From Holophagae bacterium (lineage in GTDB: Bacteria; Acidobacteriota; Holophagae; Acanthopleuribacterales; Acanthopleuribacteraceae), in NCBI GenBank assembly GCA_030429565.1, contig JAUIFE010000006.1:124001-188000 (forward strand): 64,000 nucleotides of DNA, in the 5' to 3' direction. Shown piece by piece: positions 26,124-35,800 of the stretch (position 1 is the stretch's first letter; every line of letters begins with the position of its first letter). Below the pieces are notes generated by a model. It was not told the DNA's origin. It saw nothing but the letters and a program-made list of their open reading frames with translations, and did not search any database. Position numbers and translations under genes: made by a program.

Positions 26124-28229
26124 CTAGTTGTCCGTGCGTTTGGGCAAGCCGGAAACCACCAAGGTCAAGTCGTCGTTTTGCTCGCCGGACGATAGGAAGT
26201 TAAGCACGTCTTCCAGGATTTGATCTTTAAGGCTGTAGGCGTTCAGTGCGGCGTTTTTGCTCAACACCTCTTTGAGGCGGTCGATGCCGTACATTTCGTT
26301 GTGGAAGGTCATTTCATCGAGGCCGTCGGTGTAGAGGATGATTTTGTCCTCGGCTTCCATCTGCAGGTCGGCAACCTTAATAATGCGGCCAAACACCTGA
26401 TTTTTGGCGATGCCGATGGCCATGCCGGGTGGTGCCAGTTCGTGGACGGTGCCGTCGCTTTTGACGTGATAGGCGGGGCAATGGCCGGCCCGCGCCAGGC
26501 GGCCGCGACCGGTGGCCGGGTCAATCAGGAGGTATGCGCCGGAAATGAACACGTTGGATTTGAGTGCGCGAAACAAGATTTCGTTCATTTTGAGCATGAG
26601 TGCGTGGGGATCGTTCCACAGGTGGGTGAGGGCGAGCAAAACCCCTTTGAGCTCGGCCATATAAAACGCGGCCGAGGTGCCCTTGCCGGAAACGTCGGCG
26701 ATGAAAATGCCGACCTCGCCGCTCTCTACGTTGAGGATTTCATAGTAATCGCCGCCAACCTCGCGCGCCGGGATACAGGTGGCGGCAATGCCGTCGACCC
26801 ATTTGAGCGCGGCCACATCGGTCAGCAAGCTCATTTGAATATCGCGGGCGATACGCAGCTCTTCTTTGAAGCGCTGCTGTTCGAGGACCTGCTGAACCAG
26901 GGATTGGATGTTGTCGACCATGCTGTTGAATGATCGGCCCATCGAGCCAATTTGGTCTTTGCCCAAGTAGGGCAGGCGGTAGTTCAATTGGCTTTGGCCA
27001 ATGCGTTCGTGGCCGGTGGCGATAATGTTGAGGGATCGCGTGATGTAGGAAACCAGAGAAATGCCGTAAATAATGGCGATGAACTCACCCAGCAGTAAGA
27101 ACAGGGCGACGCCGATGATGATTTTAAGGACGTGCTCTTTTTCTTCGGAATGGAAGATGTTGAGCGAGCCGCCGCGGCCGGTGATTTCTGAAAGCAGTGA
27201 TGGTTCGATGTCAAAGCGCATCTTGCCGTAATGGTCGTAGTAACCGGTCTGCCAGTCGAGGACTTGGATGTCCCAGGTCGAGGAGAAAATACGCAGCAAA
27301 AGACGCAGGTACCATTTGCCTTCGGAACGGTCCGAGCTAATGGTGCCGTCTACGCTGACCAGTGAAATGCGCGCGTTTTCCGCCTCGCGTAATTTGTTGA
27401 GGAAGCCGATGTTGGTCGGCATTGAGGCCACGACCAGGTAGCTGCCGTTGTCGCCCAGGTCGACCATGCTGATATGGCACAGGTACAGGTTGCCGTCACG
27501 GCTAATGATGTCGGTGAAGCGGCGCCGCATCCAGGTCGGGTAGATGCGTTCGAAAGGGCGGCTGTCCTCGGCAACAAAAGCGTCGGCTTGTTCGCCGTCA
27601 CTTTCGCGGTAAATCGAGGCCATTTGACGCGGGGCCCCGGGGAATTTTGGCGTGAGGTAGTAGACGTCGATTAAACATTCGTCGCTGCCGGAGAATCGCG
27701 GTAACTCTTTTTTGCGCACTTCGTTCACGAATTGGGCGATTTCCGCTTCCGTCATTTGCGATTCGAAGCTGAGCTGCAGTTCGTTGTGGATGCGCGTGAC
27801 GCACTCTTCGAGCTCGCGTGCGAATTGGTCGAGCGTTTTTTCAACCGATTTAACACTGTACAAACCAAAACCCGTGCGCACCATTTCACTGAAAATCATG
27901 GTGGTGGTGATGATCGGGATAATCGCAAAGACCAGGTAGGAAAGGAACAGCTTGCGGTTGAGGTAGTAGCGTGCCCACTGGCGTAAGCTTAAGAAAAAGA
28001 AGATGTTAAATAGCAGGCCGGAGGTGATAAGAAGGAACAAGCGCGGCAGGGCGCGATAGGCGACTTCCGGCGCTTGGCCCTGGGTTTTTTGGGTGGCGTA
28101 GATCAGCTCGTAAACTGGCTCCGGCGACATTAAGGTCACCAGGGTCAGGTAACCAAACAGCACCATCAAAACCGGGGCGGCGAAACCCTTCCAGGCTTGG
28201 TTCTTAAAAATCTCGGGCAAAAAATTCAT
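26124..28229 (-). CDS. membrane PP2C-type (SpoIIE/RsbU) Ser/Thr phosphatase with HAMP domain
   Basis: A 701-residue protein. Three membrane segments lie in the first 120 residues, then a large extracytoplasmic domain (about 125-375) and a further segment (IIIGVALFLLLGEFIAIIYGI). A HAMP region and coiled coil follow, and a C-terminal PP2C domain: AREVGGDYYEI, VGIFIADVSGKGTSAAFYMA, RAGHCPAYH, ILYTDGLDEM and NDDLTLVV, giving the metal-binding Asp residues. Such enzymes dephosphorylate anti-sigma-factor antagonists or other partners after sensing an external signal. The nearby kinases are possible counterparts. No strong SD is seen before the ATG. Confidence 0.88.
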   Translation of the reverse strand: MNFLPEIFKNQAWKGFAAPVLMVLFGYLTLVTLMSPEPVYELIYATQKTQGQAPEVAYRALPRLFLLITSGLLFNIFFFLSLRQWARYYLNRKLFLSYLVFAIIPIITTTMIFSEMVRTGFGLYSVKSVEKTLDQFARELEECVTRIHNELQLSFESQMTEAEIAQFVNEVRKKELPRFSGSDECLIDVYYLTPKFPGAPRQMASIYRESDGEQADAFVAEDSRPFERIYPTWMRRRFTDIISRDGNLYLCHISMVDLGDNGSYLVVASMPTNIGFLNKLREAENARISLVSVDGTISSDRSEGKWYLRLLLRIFSSTWDIQVLDWQTGYYDHYGKMRFDIEPSLLSEITGRGGSLNIFHSEEKEHVLKIIIGVALFLLLGEFIAIIYGISLVSYITRSLNIIATGHERIGQSQLNYRLPYLGKDQIGSMGRSFNSMVDNIQSLVQQVLEQQRFKEELRIARDIQMSLLTDVAALKWVDGIAATCIPAREVGGDYYEILNVESGEVGIFIADVSGKGTSAAFYMAELKGVLLALTHLWNDPHALMLKMNEILFRALKSNVFISGAYLLIDPATGRGRLARAGHCPAYHVKSDGTVHELAPPGMAIGIAKNQVFGRIIKVADLQMEAEDKIILYTDGLDEMTFHNEMYGIDRLKEVLSKNAALNAYSLKDQILEDVLNFLSSGEQNDDLTLVVSGLPKRTDN

Positions 28230-28808
28230 GCTGGGAGTGTCTTTTCCAAGTGTTCGTTAGCTGATCGAATTGACACGGAAGGGTGAAGGGCTAGACAGCA
28301 CTGCGCCTAATCTACCTTGTTTTGAAGCGATAAGAAAGATTGGGTTTGCCAAAGCGGTACCCAATGAGGGCTGTCAAACAGCACGATGCGCGCCAACTTG
28401 ACGAGGGTCGGTGACGTTTATGGTGGGTCGCCAAGTTGGGTGTTCGACGGCGGTACCAAGGCGCGACATTGTTTGAGACGTTTAAGCGAGCAAAAAGTGA
28501 TCAAACGCCGCTTAAAAAAGTTGAAATTTGTTTGGGTCCCTTTGGGGCCGAGCGGTTTGCCGGATGGCTGCGGATCTGACGGTGTGCGCATGGTTGCGGG
28601 TTGGCCGGCGGATGGGGTTGGTGCATCGTGGTGATGGTGGCGGCGGTGAGGGGGGTCGACGGTGTCGGCATCCTGTTGGGTCGTGGTTTGTAACAAAGCG
28701 CCAGGGGTTGGTAAGGAATCGCAGGAAGTTGGCGAAAAGTATAAAGTGCCTGGCGGGGCCGGTTTTGTCTGGCGAGGGTCCGTCGCCCGGCACGGGTTCA
28801 CTTTGGAT
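28230..28808. other. intergenic region with two inverted repeats, no gene seen
   Basis: About 580 bases. CCAACTTG/CAAGTTGG (28393-28400 with 28432-28439) and TTTAAGCG/CGCTTAAA (28481-28488 with 28509-28516) are perfect 8-bp inverted repeats. The short frames present have no SD or plausible composition. The region should hold the promoter of the phosphatase gene and the 3' end of the kinase transcript. Confidence 0.45.
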
Positions 28809-29825
28809 TTAACGCAAGTCAACCGAGCAGTGCGGGCAGTGATTGGAGCGGCGTTGCACCGGGCGGCTGCAGTTCCAGCAAAATAAATCGGACAATTCGC
28901 GTGAGGTCACGTCTTTAAATCGGCGCGAGAGTTTGACGGGTTCAACCTGTTCTTCCACCAATTGTGACAGATTTTGTGAGCCGGTGACGGGCGTCGTGCC
29001 TTCGTTTTTGTCTGCAAACTTCATGGTGTGTAGGGTGACCTTGCGCAGGGCTGCTTGGAGATCACGTGCGTCGGTAAAGCGCGAGCCCATCATGCGGTGC
29101 ATGGCTTTGCAAATGAGCTGCGAGAGCTCGAGTGGGATTTCGGGGTTCCAGCGGTGGGGTGGCACCATGGCGCCTTCGCGGGCGATTTTGGCGAGGCGCA
29201 CCGGGTCGCGATCAAAGTAGGGCAGGCGGCCGGTTAGGCTTTCGTACATTAGTACGCCGAACGAATAAATATCGGATTGGAAGGTGGCTTTGCCTTGGAA
29301 GTGTTCCGGTGCCATGTAGGGCGGTGAGCCGATGCGGGTGGAGGCAAAGTGTTGGCTGACCAGGAAACGGGAAGTGCCGAGGTCGGCGAGTTTGACTTGG
29401 TTCTCCGACGAAATCAAGATGTTGGCGGGGCGAATGTCGCGGTGGAGGACGTTTTTGCCGTGGGCGTAAGCAATGGCGTCAATCATGCGCTCGAACCAGT
29501 GCAGCGCAAGGTCGAGCGGTAGGCGTTTATGTTGGCGCAGGTATTGTTCCAGTGAAATGCCGTCGACGTACTCCATTACTATAAAGAAGACATCGTTGAT
29601 TTGTTCGGCGGTAATCACCGATACGATGTTGGGGTGGTTGAGCTCGGCCAGCATGCGCGGTTCTTGCAGGAGCTTCTCGACGTTTTCGCCCTGTTTGTGC
29701 GGTACCTTGATGGCGACCCGTTTGCCGATCCAAATGTCTTTGGCCAAATAAACGCTGCCGAAGCCGCCGGAGCCGATCGTATCCTGTATTTCGTATTTGC
29801 CAATCCGCTGGTTCTTAAAAAACAT
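28809..29825 (-). CDS. Ser/Thr protein kinase with C-terminal zinc ribbon
   Basis: About 338 residues. The kinase core starts at GKYEIQDTIGSGGFGSVYLAKD, with VAIKVPH lysine, HRDIRPANI catalytic loop, and DLG in place of DFG (ADLGTSR), then SPPYMAPEHF. After a linker comes a zinc ribbon CWNC...CPHC. The ATG at 29825 is preferred because an extended -10 lies at 29978-29986, so the in-frame GTG at 29969 would be nearly leaderless. That longer form would add a low-complexity N-terminus. No membrane segment, so it is cytosolic. DLG kinases can still be active. Confidence 0.83.
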   Translation of the reverse strand: MFFKNQRIGKYEIQDTIGSGGFGSVYLAKDIWIGKRVAIKVPHKQGENVEKLLQEPRMLAELNHPNIVSVITAEQINDVFFIVMEYVDGISLEQYLRQHKRLPLDLALHWFERMIDAIAYAHGKNVLHRDIRPANILISSENQVKLADLGTSRFLVSQHFASTRIGSPPYMAPEHFQGKATFQSDIYSFGVLMYESLTGRLPYFDRDPVRLAKIAREGAMVPPHRWNPEIPLELSQLICKAMHRMMGSRFTDARDLQAALRKVTLHTMKFADKNEGTTPVTGSQNLSQLVEEQVEPVKLSRRFKDVTSRELSDLFCWNCSRPVQRRSNHCPHCSVDLR

Positions 29826-29977
29826 GGGGCCGGGTTCCTGGGGCGAAGGATAGAGGTTGGGCGACGGGCGAGCGGCGTTTGCCGCCAAAGCGACAACCCG
29901 AGCATCGGCACCGGTTTCGGCGGCACGGCCAAGTGAGCCGGATGGTTGCGACGGGTTGGATGGGAACACGCTGGTTC

Positions 29978-29986
29978 AATATAGCA
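29978..29986 (-). promoter_or_regulatory. putative extended -10 promoter of the kinase gene
   Basis: On the minus strand TGCTATATT fits an extended -10. A TTGATT lies 20 bases upstream, too far for an ideal -35. It would give a transcript start near 29971 and a leader of about 145 bases to the ATG at 29825. Confidence 0.45.
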
Positions 29987-30075
29987 CAAGCATCCGAGCC
30001 GCGAATCAACATCGCACGCATGGGCCGTCGGCGCGGTGCCTCATGGGGAAAATCGTCTTTGATTGGTGGTTTTTC

Positions 30076-30104
30076 TTGTGTGGCATTGTTTTTTTTGCTA
30101 TCGT
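30076..30104 (+). promoter_or_regulatory. putative promoter of rpmB
   Basis: TTGTGT (30076-30081) and TATCGT (30099-30104) are separated by 17 bases, with a T-rich spacer. This lies about 77 bases upstream of the rpmB ATG. Confidence 0.45.
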
Positions 30105-30180
30105 CAGCATTCTGCGCCGGTTTTCGGCCTCACGACACACTCACAGTTTTGTCGTGAACAGACGTAATGGAGCACTTACC

Positions 30181-30378
30181 ATGGCTAAAAGTTGTGAAGT
30201 TTGTGGCAAAGGCTATCAGAAAGGGCACAAGATTTCTCACGCTCACAATGTGTCCCTCAAGCGCTGGTATCCCAACCTTCAGCGCGTGCGTGTGCAACTT
30301 TCTAACGGTGGCACCAAGCGCCAGTGGATCTGCACCAGCTGCATTCAAAAAGGAAAAATTACCAAGCGTACCGCTTGA
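30181..30378 (+). CDS. rpmB: 50S ribosomal protein L28 (zinc-ribbon form)
   Basis: A 65-residue protein with L28 features (CGKGYQKGHKISHAHNVSLKRW, PNLQRVRV). Cysteine pairs C5/C8 and C51/C54 make a zinc site, the C+ form of L28. The true start is the ATG at 30181; the open frame reaches further upstream without meaning. A strong terminator follows at once, so it is a single-gene transcript. Confidence 0.95.
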   Translation: MAKSCEVCGKGYQKGHKISHAHNVSLKRWYPNLQRVRVQLSNGGTKRQWICTSCIQKGKITKRTA

Positions 30379-30399
30379 TACTTTGCCCACCACATCAAC

Positions 30400-30439
30400 A
30401 AAAAAAGCGGTCGCCTCACCGGGTGAACCGCTTTTTTTC
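30400..30439 (+). terminator. intrinsic terminator of rpmB
   Basis: AAAAAGCGGT and ACCGCTTTTTTT flank an inner stem TCACC/GGTGA, giving a long hairpin with a terminal T-run 22 bases after the rpmB stop. Confidence 0.85.
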
Positions 30440-31084
30440 ATTTCTAGACGAAGGTGAAAGCGGCGTCAAATAGGGGGTCCTCGGCGAAGTATCGGCGCGC
30501 GCACCTTTAAGTAGTGGAATAGAGGACCCGGCTAAAAGGGAATTTGACGCACCCGTCGAGATTGTGGCGGCGGCCAATTTTTCGACCGAACTCGGTTCGG
30601 TGTTGCGCGACAACCCTTCCACCCAAGCGCATGTTGGCTGAATCGCGCGTCAAATGCTTGCCAAATGGCTCACAAAGCGGCTGAGTTGCTTGTCTCCCAA
30701 GGCCTAACTGCCTTGACGTCGCCCCCAAAATCAGTAAACATAGCGGGTTCTTAGCCGAGCTTAATGTCGGTCTCTTTCGCGCTCTGACGGCGTGTTTGGG
30801 CCGCCGCGAATTGCGCTTGCGACTCGCGGCTGAATGTTTTCGCCGGTTTGGTCGGCCGCGATGGTCGGAACCCGCCGGTTGTTGTTGAGGTTGTGCTTGC
30901 GCACCCTGGTTGTTTTGAGAAAGGTCATGTTTGCCGTTTACCCCGTTGTTTTCCGCTGCATGCGTGCCCGCGTCGGTCGTGCCGCCGTCGCGATGCCTTC
31001 ATTTTTTGCGCCGCCTCAACCCTCAGGCTCGTCCTTCCTATTTTGCGGGCCCTTTGGCTCGCCCATTCCCGGAGTAATCATCCT
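30440..31084. other. intergenic region upstream of the PUFA operon with nested inverted repeats
   Basis: No gene is supported in these 645 bases. GCGTCAAAT (30463-30471) pairs with ATTTGACGC (30542-30550), enclosing GGGTCCTC (30475-30482) paired with GAGGACCC (30522-30529). A second copy of GCGTCAAAT lies at 30647-30655. A possible promoter with TTGACG at 30713 follows. Open frames leading into the enoyl reductase gene have no start signal. Confidence 0.5.
30713..30741 (+). promoter_or_regulatory. weak candidate promoter of the PUFA operon
   Basis: TTGACG matches the -35 consensus at five of six bases. The -10 region 17 bases on (AAACAT) is poor. It would give a leader of roughly 340 bases before the first gene. 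Confidence 0.25.
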
Positions 31085-32728
31085 ATGACTCACCCTTCTT
31101 TTGCGCCTTTGGGCTTGTGGTGTGCGGACCAACAGCCGCCCGCGTTCGCACCTGACTCGATTACCGCGACGCTGCAACAGATTCGGCAGCCCTTACACGT
31201 GGTGCGCGATCCGCACAGCGGCGGCATCGGCATCGCGCTTGACGGTGCGGTTCAGCCTGGCCACGCCGACGTCGCCGGCTGGCCGCATTTGGCGACCTTG
31301 CCCGCGCTGTTCCCGGAATGGTTGGGTGATCGCGCCTTTCAAGAAGTTCACGGCGTGCGCTTCCCCTATGTTGGCGGCGCCATGGCCAACGGCATTGCCA
31401 CCGCGCGCATGGTCATTGAATTGGGTCGTGCCGGCATGCTCGGCTTTTTTGGCGCGGCCGGCTTGGATCCCGATCGCATTGAACCCGCTCTTGACGAAAT
31501 TGAAGCCGCGCTTGACCCGATCGGCGCCGCTTGGGGCAGCAACCTCATTCACTCGCCCAATGAGCCCGATCTCGAAGCGTCGGTGGTTGAGCTTTACCTA
31601 CGGCGCGGGGTTCGTCGCGTTTCGGCTTCGGCCTATATGAAACTGACGCCCTTTGTGGTGCGCTACGCCGCCACCGGTTTGTTCCGCGACGAGGCGGGCC
31701 GCATTCAGCGCCGCAACATGCTGTTTGCCAAAATTTCACGGCCCGAGGTGGCACGTCACTTCTTGTCGCCGGCACCGGCCGAGATGCTGCAACAGTTGGT
31801 CGCCCAAGGGCACCTAACCGCCGAGGAAGCCGAATTGGCCGGCCAAGTACCGGTCGCCGAGGACATTATTGTCGAATCGGATTCCGGTGGTCATACCGAC
31901 AACCGCCCGCTCGGTTCGTTGTTCCCGTCGATTGCGGCCGTGCGCGATCAGTGTCAAGCCACCTTTGGCTTCGAACGCCGCGTTCGTTTGGGGGCCGCCG
32001 GTGGCTTGGGGACGCCGACCGCTGTGGCCGCCGCATTTGCCCTCGGCGCCGCCTTTGTGCTGACCGGTTCGATCAACCAAGGTGCGATTGAGTCGGGTTT
32101 GGCCGAGGACGGCAAAAAAATGTTGGCGCAGGCCGGCTTGGCCGACGTCATGATGGCGCCTGCCGCCGATATGTTCGAATTGGGTGTCGAAGTCCAGGTC
32201 TTGCGGCGCGGCACCATGTTCGGCGTGCGCGCCAAAAAACTTTATCAGCTTTACAACGCCCATCCCTCGCTGGCCGCGATTCCCGCCGCCGACCGTGCCG
32301 TGCTGGAGAAACAGTATTTCCGCGCCACACTGGAAGAGGCTTGGGAGAGCACGCGCCGGTTCTGGCAAGAGCGCGATCCGCGCGAAGTTCAGCGTGCCGA
32401 GGCCAACCCCAAACACCAAATGGCCTTAACCTTCCGCGCCTACTTGGGGCTCAGCTCACGCTGGGCGATTGCCGGTGACGCCTCGCGTTTGATGGATTAC
32501 CAAATTTGGTGCGGGCCCGCCATGGGGGCTTTCAATGACTGGGCGCGTGGTTCCTTCTTGGAAGCGCCTGAAAACCGCACCGTTGTTCAAATTGCACTGA
32601 ACCTGTTGGAGGGGGCCGCGATTGCCACGCGCGCGCATCAACTGCGCACATACGGCGTGCCGGTCGCCGATACCGCCTTCCACTTCACCCCCCGACCACT
32701 GCAGGCCGCTACGGCCGCCTTTGCCTAA
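31085..32728 (+). CDS. pfaD: PfaD-type enoyl reductase of PUFA synthase
   Basis: About 547 residues, the usual PfaD length, ATG with GGAG ten bases upstream. An FMN-dependent TIM barrel: VRFPYVGGAMANGIATARMV, IIVESDSGGHTDNRPLGSLFP and LGAAGGLGTPTAVAAAFALGA are PfaD signatures. It reduces the enoyl-ACP intermediates selected during polyunsaturated fatty acid synthesis and works in trans on the ACPs of the next gene. It is first in the operon, as in myxobacterial pfa1. A terminator-like hairpin lies right after the stop. Confidence 0.92.
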   Translation: MTHPSFAPLGLWCADQQPPAFAPDSITATLQQIRQPLHVVRDPHSGGIGIALDGAVQPGHADVAGWPHLATLPALFPEWLGDRAFQEVHGVRFPYVGGAMANGIATARMVIELGRAGMLGFFGAAGLDPDRIEPALDEIEAALDPIGAAWGSNLIHSPNEPDLEASVVELYLRRGVRRVSASAYMKLTPFVVRYAATGLFRDEAGRIQRRNMLFAKISRPEVARHFLSPAPAEMLQQLVAQGHLTAEEAELAGQVPVAEDIIVESDSGGHTDNRPLGSLFPSIAAVRDQCQATFGFERRVRLGAAGGLGTPTAVAAAFALGAAFVLTGSINQGAIESGLAEDGKKMLAQAGLADVMMAPAADMFELGVEVQVLRRGTMFGVRAKKLYQLYNAHPSLAAIPAADRAVLEKQYFRATLEEAWESTRRFWQERDPREVQRAEANPKHQMALTFRAYLGLSSRWAIAGDASRLMDYQIWCGPAMGAFNDWARGSFLEAPENRTVVQIALNLLEGAAIATRAHQLRTYGVPVADTAFHFTPRPLQAATAAFA

Positions 32729-32740
32729 GTGGGCGACAGT

Positions 32741-32762
32741 GGCGTTGCGACGCCCGTTTTTT
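32741..32762 (+). terminator. terminator-like hairpin between pfaD and the KS-AT-ACP gene
   Basis: GGCGT-TGCG-ACGCC followed by CGTTTTTT, about 12 bases after the pfaD stop. The stem is short, so read-through is expected; it may act as an attenuator within the operon. Confidence 0.45.
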
Positions 32763-32816
32763 CGATGCAAACACGCCCGAATTTCGGTTAAGACGACCGA
32801 GCTGTAAGGAGCTTTT

Positions 32817-35800
32817 ATGACCGCTCAATTCCCTCCCATTGCCGTTGTCGGCGTCAGCGCTTTGTTTCCAGGCTCTCTGGACAAAAGTGGTTTTTGGCAC
32901 GACATTCTCGCGGGCAAAGATTTGATTTCCGACGTGCCGCCCAATCATTGGTTGATTGAGGACTACTACGATCCCGATCCCAGCGTGCCCGACAAAACCT
33001 ACGCCAAGCGCGGTGCCTTCCTCGACAAGGTCGTCTTCGATCCGTTGACCTGGGGCATTCCGCCCTCACTGATGCCGCAAACCGATACCGCGCAAATGTT
33101 GGCGTTGATTGTGGCGCGCCAGGTGTTGGACGATGCTTCTAAAAATCAGTTCGATAAGCTGGATAAGAACCGCATCTCGGTCATTTTGGGTGCCACCGGC
33201 GGTCAAACGTTGATGGGTGAGATGGTTTCGCGTCTGCAACGCCCGGTTTGGGTTAAGGCGCTGCGTGAGTCCGGTCTGCCGGAATCCGAGGTTGTCGCCA
33301 TTTGTGACGCCATCGCCGCCAACTACGCCGACTGGAAGGAAGGGACTTTCCCCGGCCTGCTCGGCAACGTTATCGCGGGCCGCATTGCCAACCGTTTGGA
33401 TTTGGGCGGTACCAATTGCGTCACCGACGCCGCTTGTGCTTCGTCGCTGTCGGCGATCAGTATGGCGGTTAATGAACTGCGCACCGGTCAATCCGACGTA
33501 GTCATTACCGGCGGTGTCGACACCATGAACGACATCTTTATGTTTATGTGTTTCTCGAAAACGCCCGCGCTCTCCAAGAGCGGTGACTGTCGTCCGTTCT
33601 CCGACCAAGCCGACGGCACCATGCTCGGTGAAGGCATTGGCATGGTGGCGCTCAAGCGTTTGGAAGACGCGGAACGCGACGGCGACCGCATTTACGCCGT
33701 GATGCGCGGCATCGGTTCGTCCTCTGACGGCCGTTCAAAAAGTGTCTACGCCCCGGTTTCCGAAGGCCAAGCCAAAGCGCTGGCACGCGCTTACGAAAGT
33801 GCCGGCTACGGTCCCGAAACGGTCGAGTTGGTCGAAGCCCACGGGACCGGTACCAAAGCCGGCGACGCCGCTGAGTTCGGTGGTCTGAAGCTGGTTTTCG
33901 ACACCGAGAAAAACGCGCAGCAACAATGGTGTGCTTTGGGTTCGGTAAAAGCCCAAATTGGTCACACCAAAGCCGCCGCCGGTGCAGCCGGTCTCTTTAA
34001 AGTCGTGATGGCGCTCCACCACAAGGTGCTGCCGCCGACGCCCAAGATCGACCGTCCCAACCCCAACCTCGGCCTGGAAGACAGCGCTTTTTATCTCAAT
34101 ACCGAAGCGCGCCCCTGGGTTCGCGGCAAAGACCATCCCCGTCGTGCCGGCGTTTCTTCCTTCGGCTTCGGCGGCTCCAACTTCCACTTAACCTGTGAAG
34201 AATACAAAGGGCCAGGTGAACGTGCGCCGCGCTTGCGCGATGTGCCCAACGAGTTGGTGGTGTTTGCCGCCGACGACGTCGCCGCGCTGCGCAAGCAGAT
34301 CGGTGAATACCGTGGCTTAGCCGAGGAAAAGGGTGCTTTGGCGCACTTGGCCTACACCAGTCAGCACCAAACGCTGCAAGGTCGCTATCGCGCGGCGGTG
34401 CCCGCGCAAAACGAAAGTGAACTGGTCGCCAAACTCGACAAACTGGCGGCGCACCTTGCCAAGAGCGACGCCGCCCTGCATGCGCCCGACGGTTTGCATT
34501 TTGACAATGTCGAGACGGCGCCGCAAACCGCGTTTCTGTTCCCGGGTCAGGGCAGTCAGTACCGCCATATGGGTGGCGACGTGGCCATGGCGTTTGAGTC
34601 GGCCTTATCCGCTTGGGACGATGCCGCCGATTTAACCCTGGACGAAACGCTGACGATTCACCGCGCGGTGTTCCCGATTCCGGTGTTTGACGACGCCGAC
34701 CGCAAAAAACAAGACGCGGTGTTGATGCGCACCGATGTGACACAACCCGCACTGGCCGTCTCCAGCTTGGCGTTGTTGCGCCTGATGGACGCGCTCGGCA
34801 TTAAAGCCGACGCCGCCGCCGGTCACAGTTTCGGTGAGGTTGCCGCCCTGCACGCCGCCGGCGTGTTCGATACCGAAACCTACTTGGCTGTTGCGGTTGA
34901 GCGCGGCCGTTTGATGGCCGAAGCCGCGAAAAAGCCAGGCGCCATGCTCGCCGTTTCTTGCAGCCGCGAGCAATTGGAAGGCGTTTTGGCCGAAGCCGGC
35001 CTTGACGTTGTCATTGCCAACCACAATGCGCCCGAACAGGTCGTGCTGGCCGGTGACACCGCCGCCGTTGACGCCGCCAAAACCTTTTTGAAAGAAAAAG
35101 GCCTGCGTTGCAAGCAGCTCAGCGTTGGGACGGCTTTCCATTCACCGATTGTGGCCGATTCCGCCGAGCCGTTTAAGCAGTTTTTGGCCGAGAAAGCCAT
35201 GGCCAAACCGGCGTTCCCGGTATTTAGCAACTCCTACGCCGCTGTTTACCCTGAAGGTAACGCCGCCATTGCGCAAACCTTGGGCGAACAAATCGCCATG
35301 CCGGTTCGTTTCGTCGAACAAATTGAAGCGATGTACGCGGCGGGTACCCGCGTGTTCTTGGAAGTGGGCCCGGGTTCGGTGTTGACCGGTCTGGTCGGCC
35401 GCATTCTGGGTGACCGCCCGCATTTAGCCTTGCCGCTCGACCGCAAGGGTCGTCACGGTTTGGTGTCGCTGAACGCGGCGCTGGCCCGTCTCTTCACCGC
35501 CGGCGTGACCATGGATCTGAGTGTTCTGTGGCGCGATCAAGCCGCACCGTTGAACCCGGCCGACAAAGTAATCGCCAAAGCAGGCGTCGAGATTACCGGT
35601 TCCAACGTTGGCAAACCCTATCCGCCGGTTGGTGGTGCCGCGGCGTTGCCAAAACCAAATGCCGAGGTCAAAGCGGCCTCTGCTCCGGCAAACTCTCCCA
35701 AAAGCGCGCGGCAACCGCTAAAATCAGGCACCGCGGCCGCTGCGCCGACGGCTTCGACCCGGGCGGCATCGACGACCGCCGCGAATGCCGTGCCCGCACG

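Noticed and set aside
28386..28886. Short frames on both strands between the phosphatase and kinase genes
   Set aside because: No SD, no recognisable sequence, and mutually overlapping; inverted repeats explain the region better.
30848..31084. Upstream extension of the PfaD frame
   Set aside because: Composition is unlike a protein start; the PfaD N-terminus and SD are at 31085.
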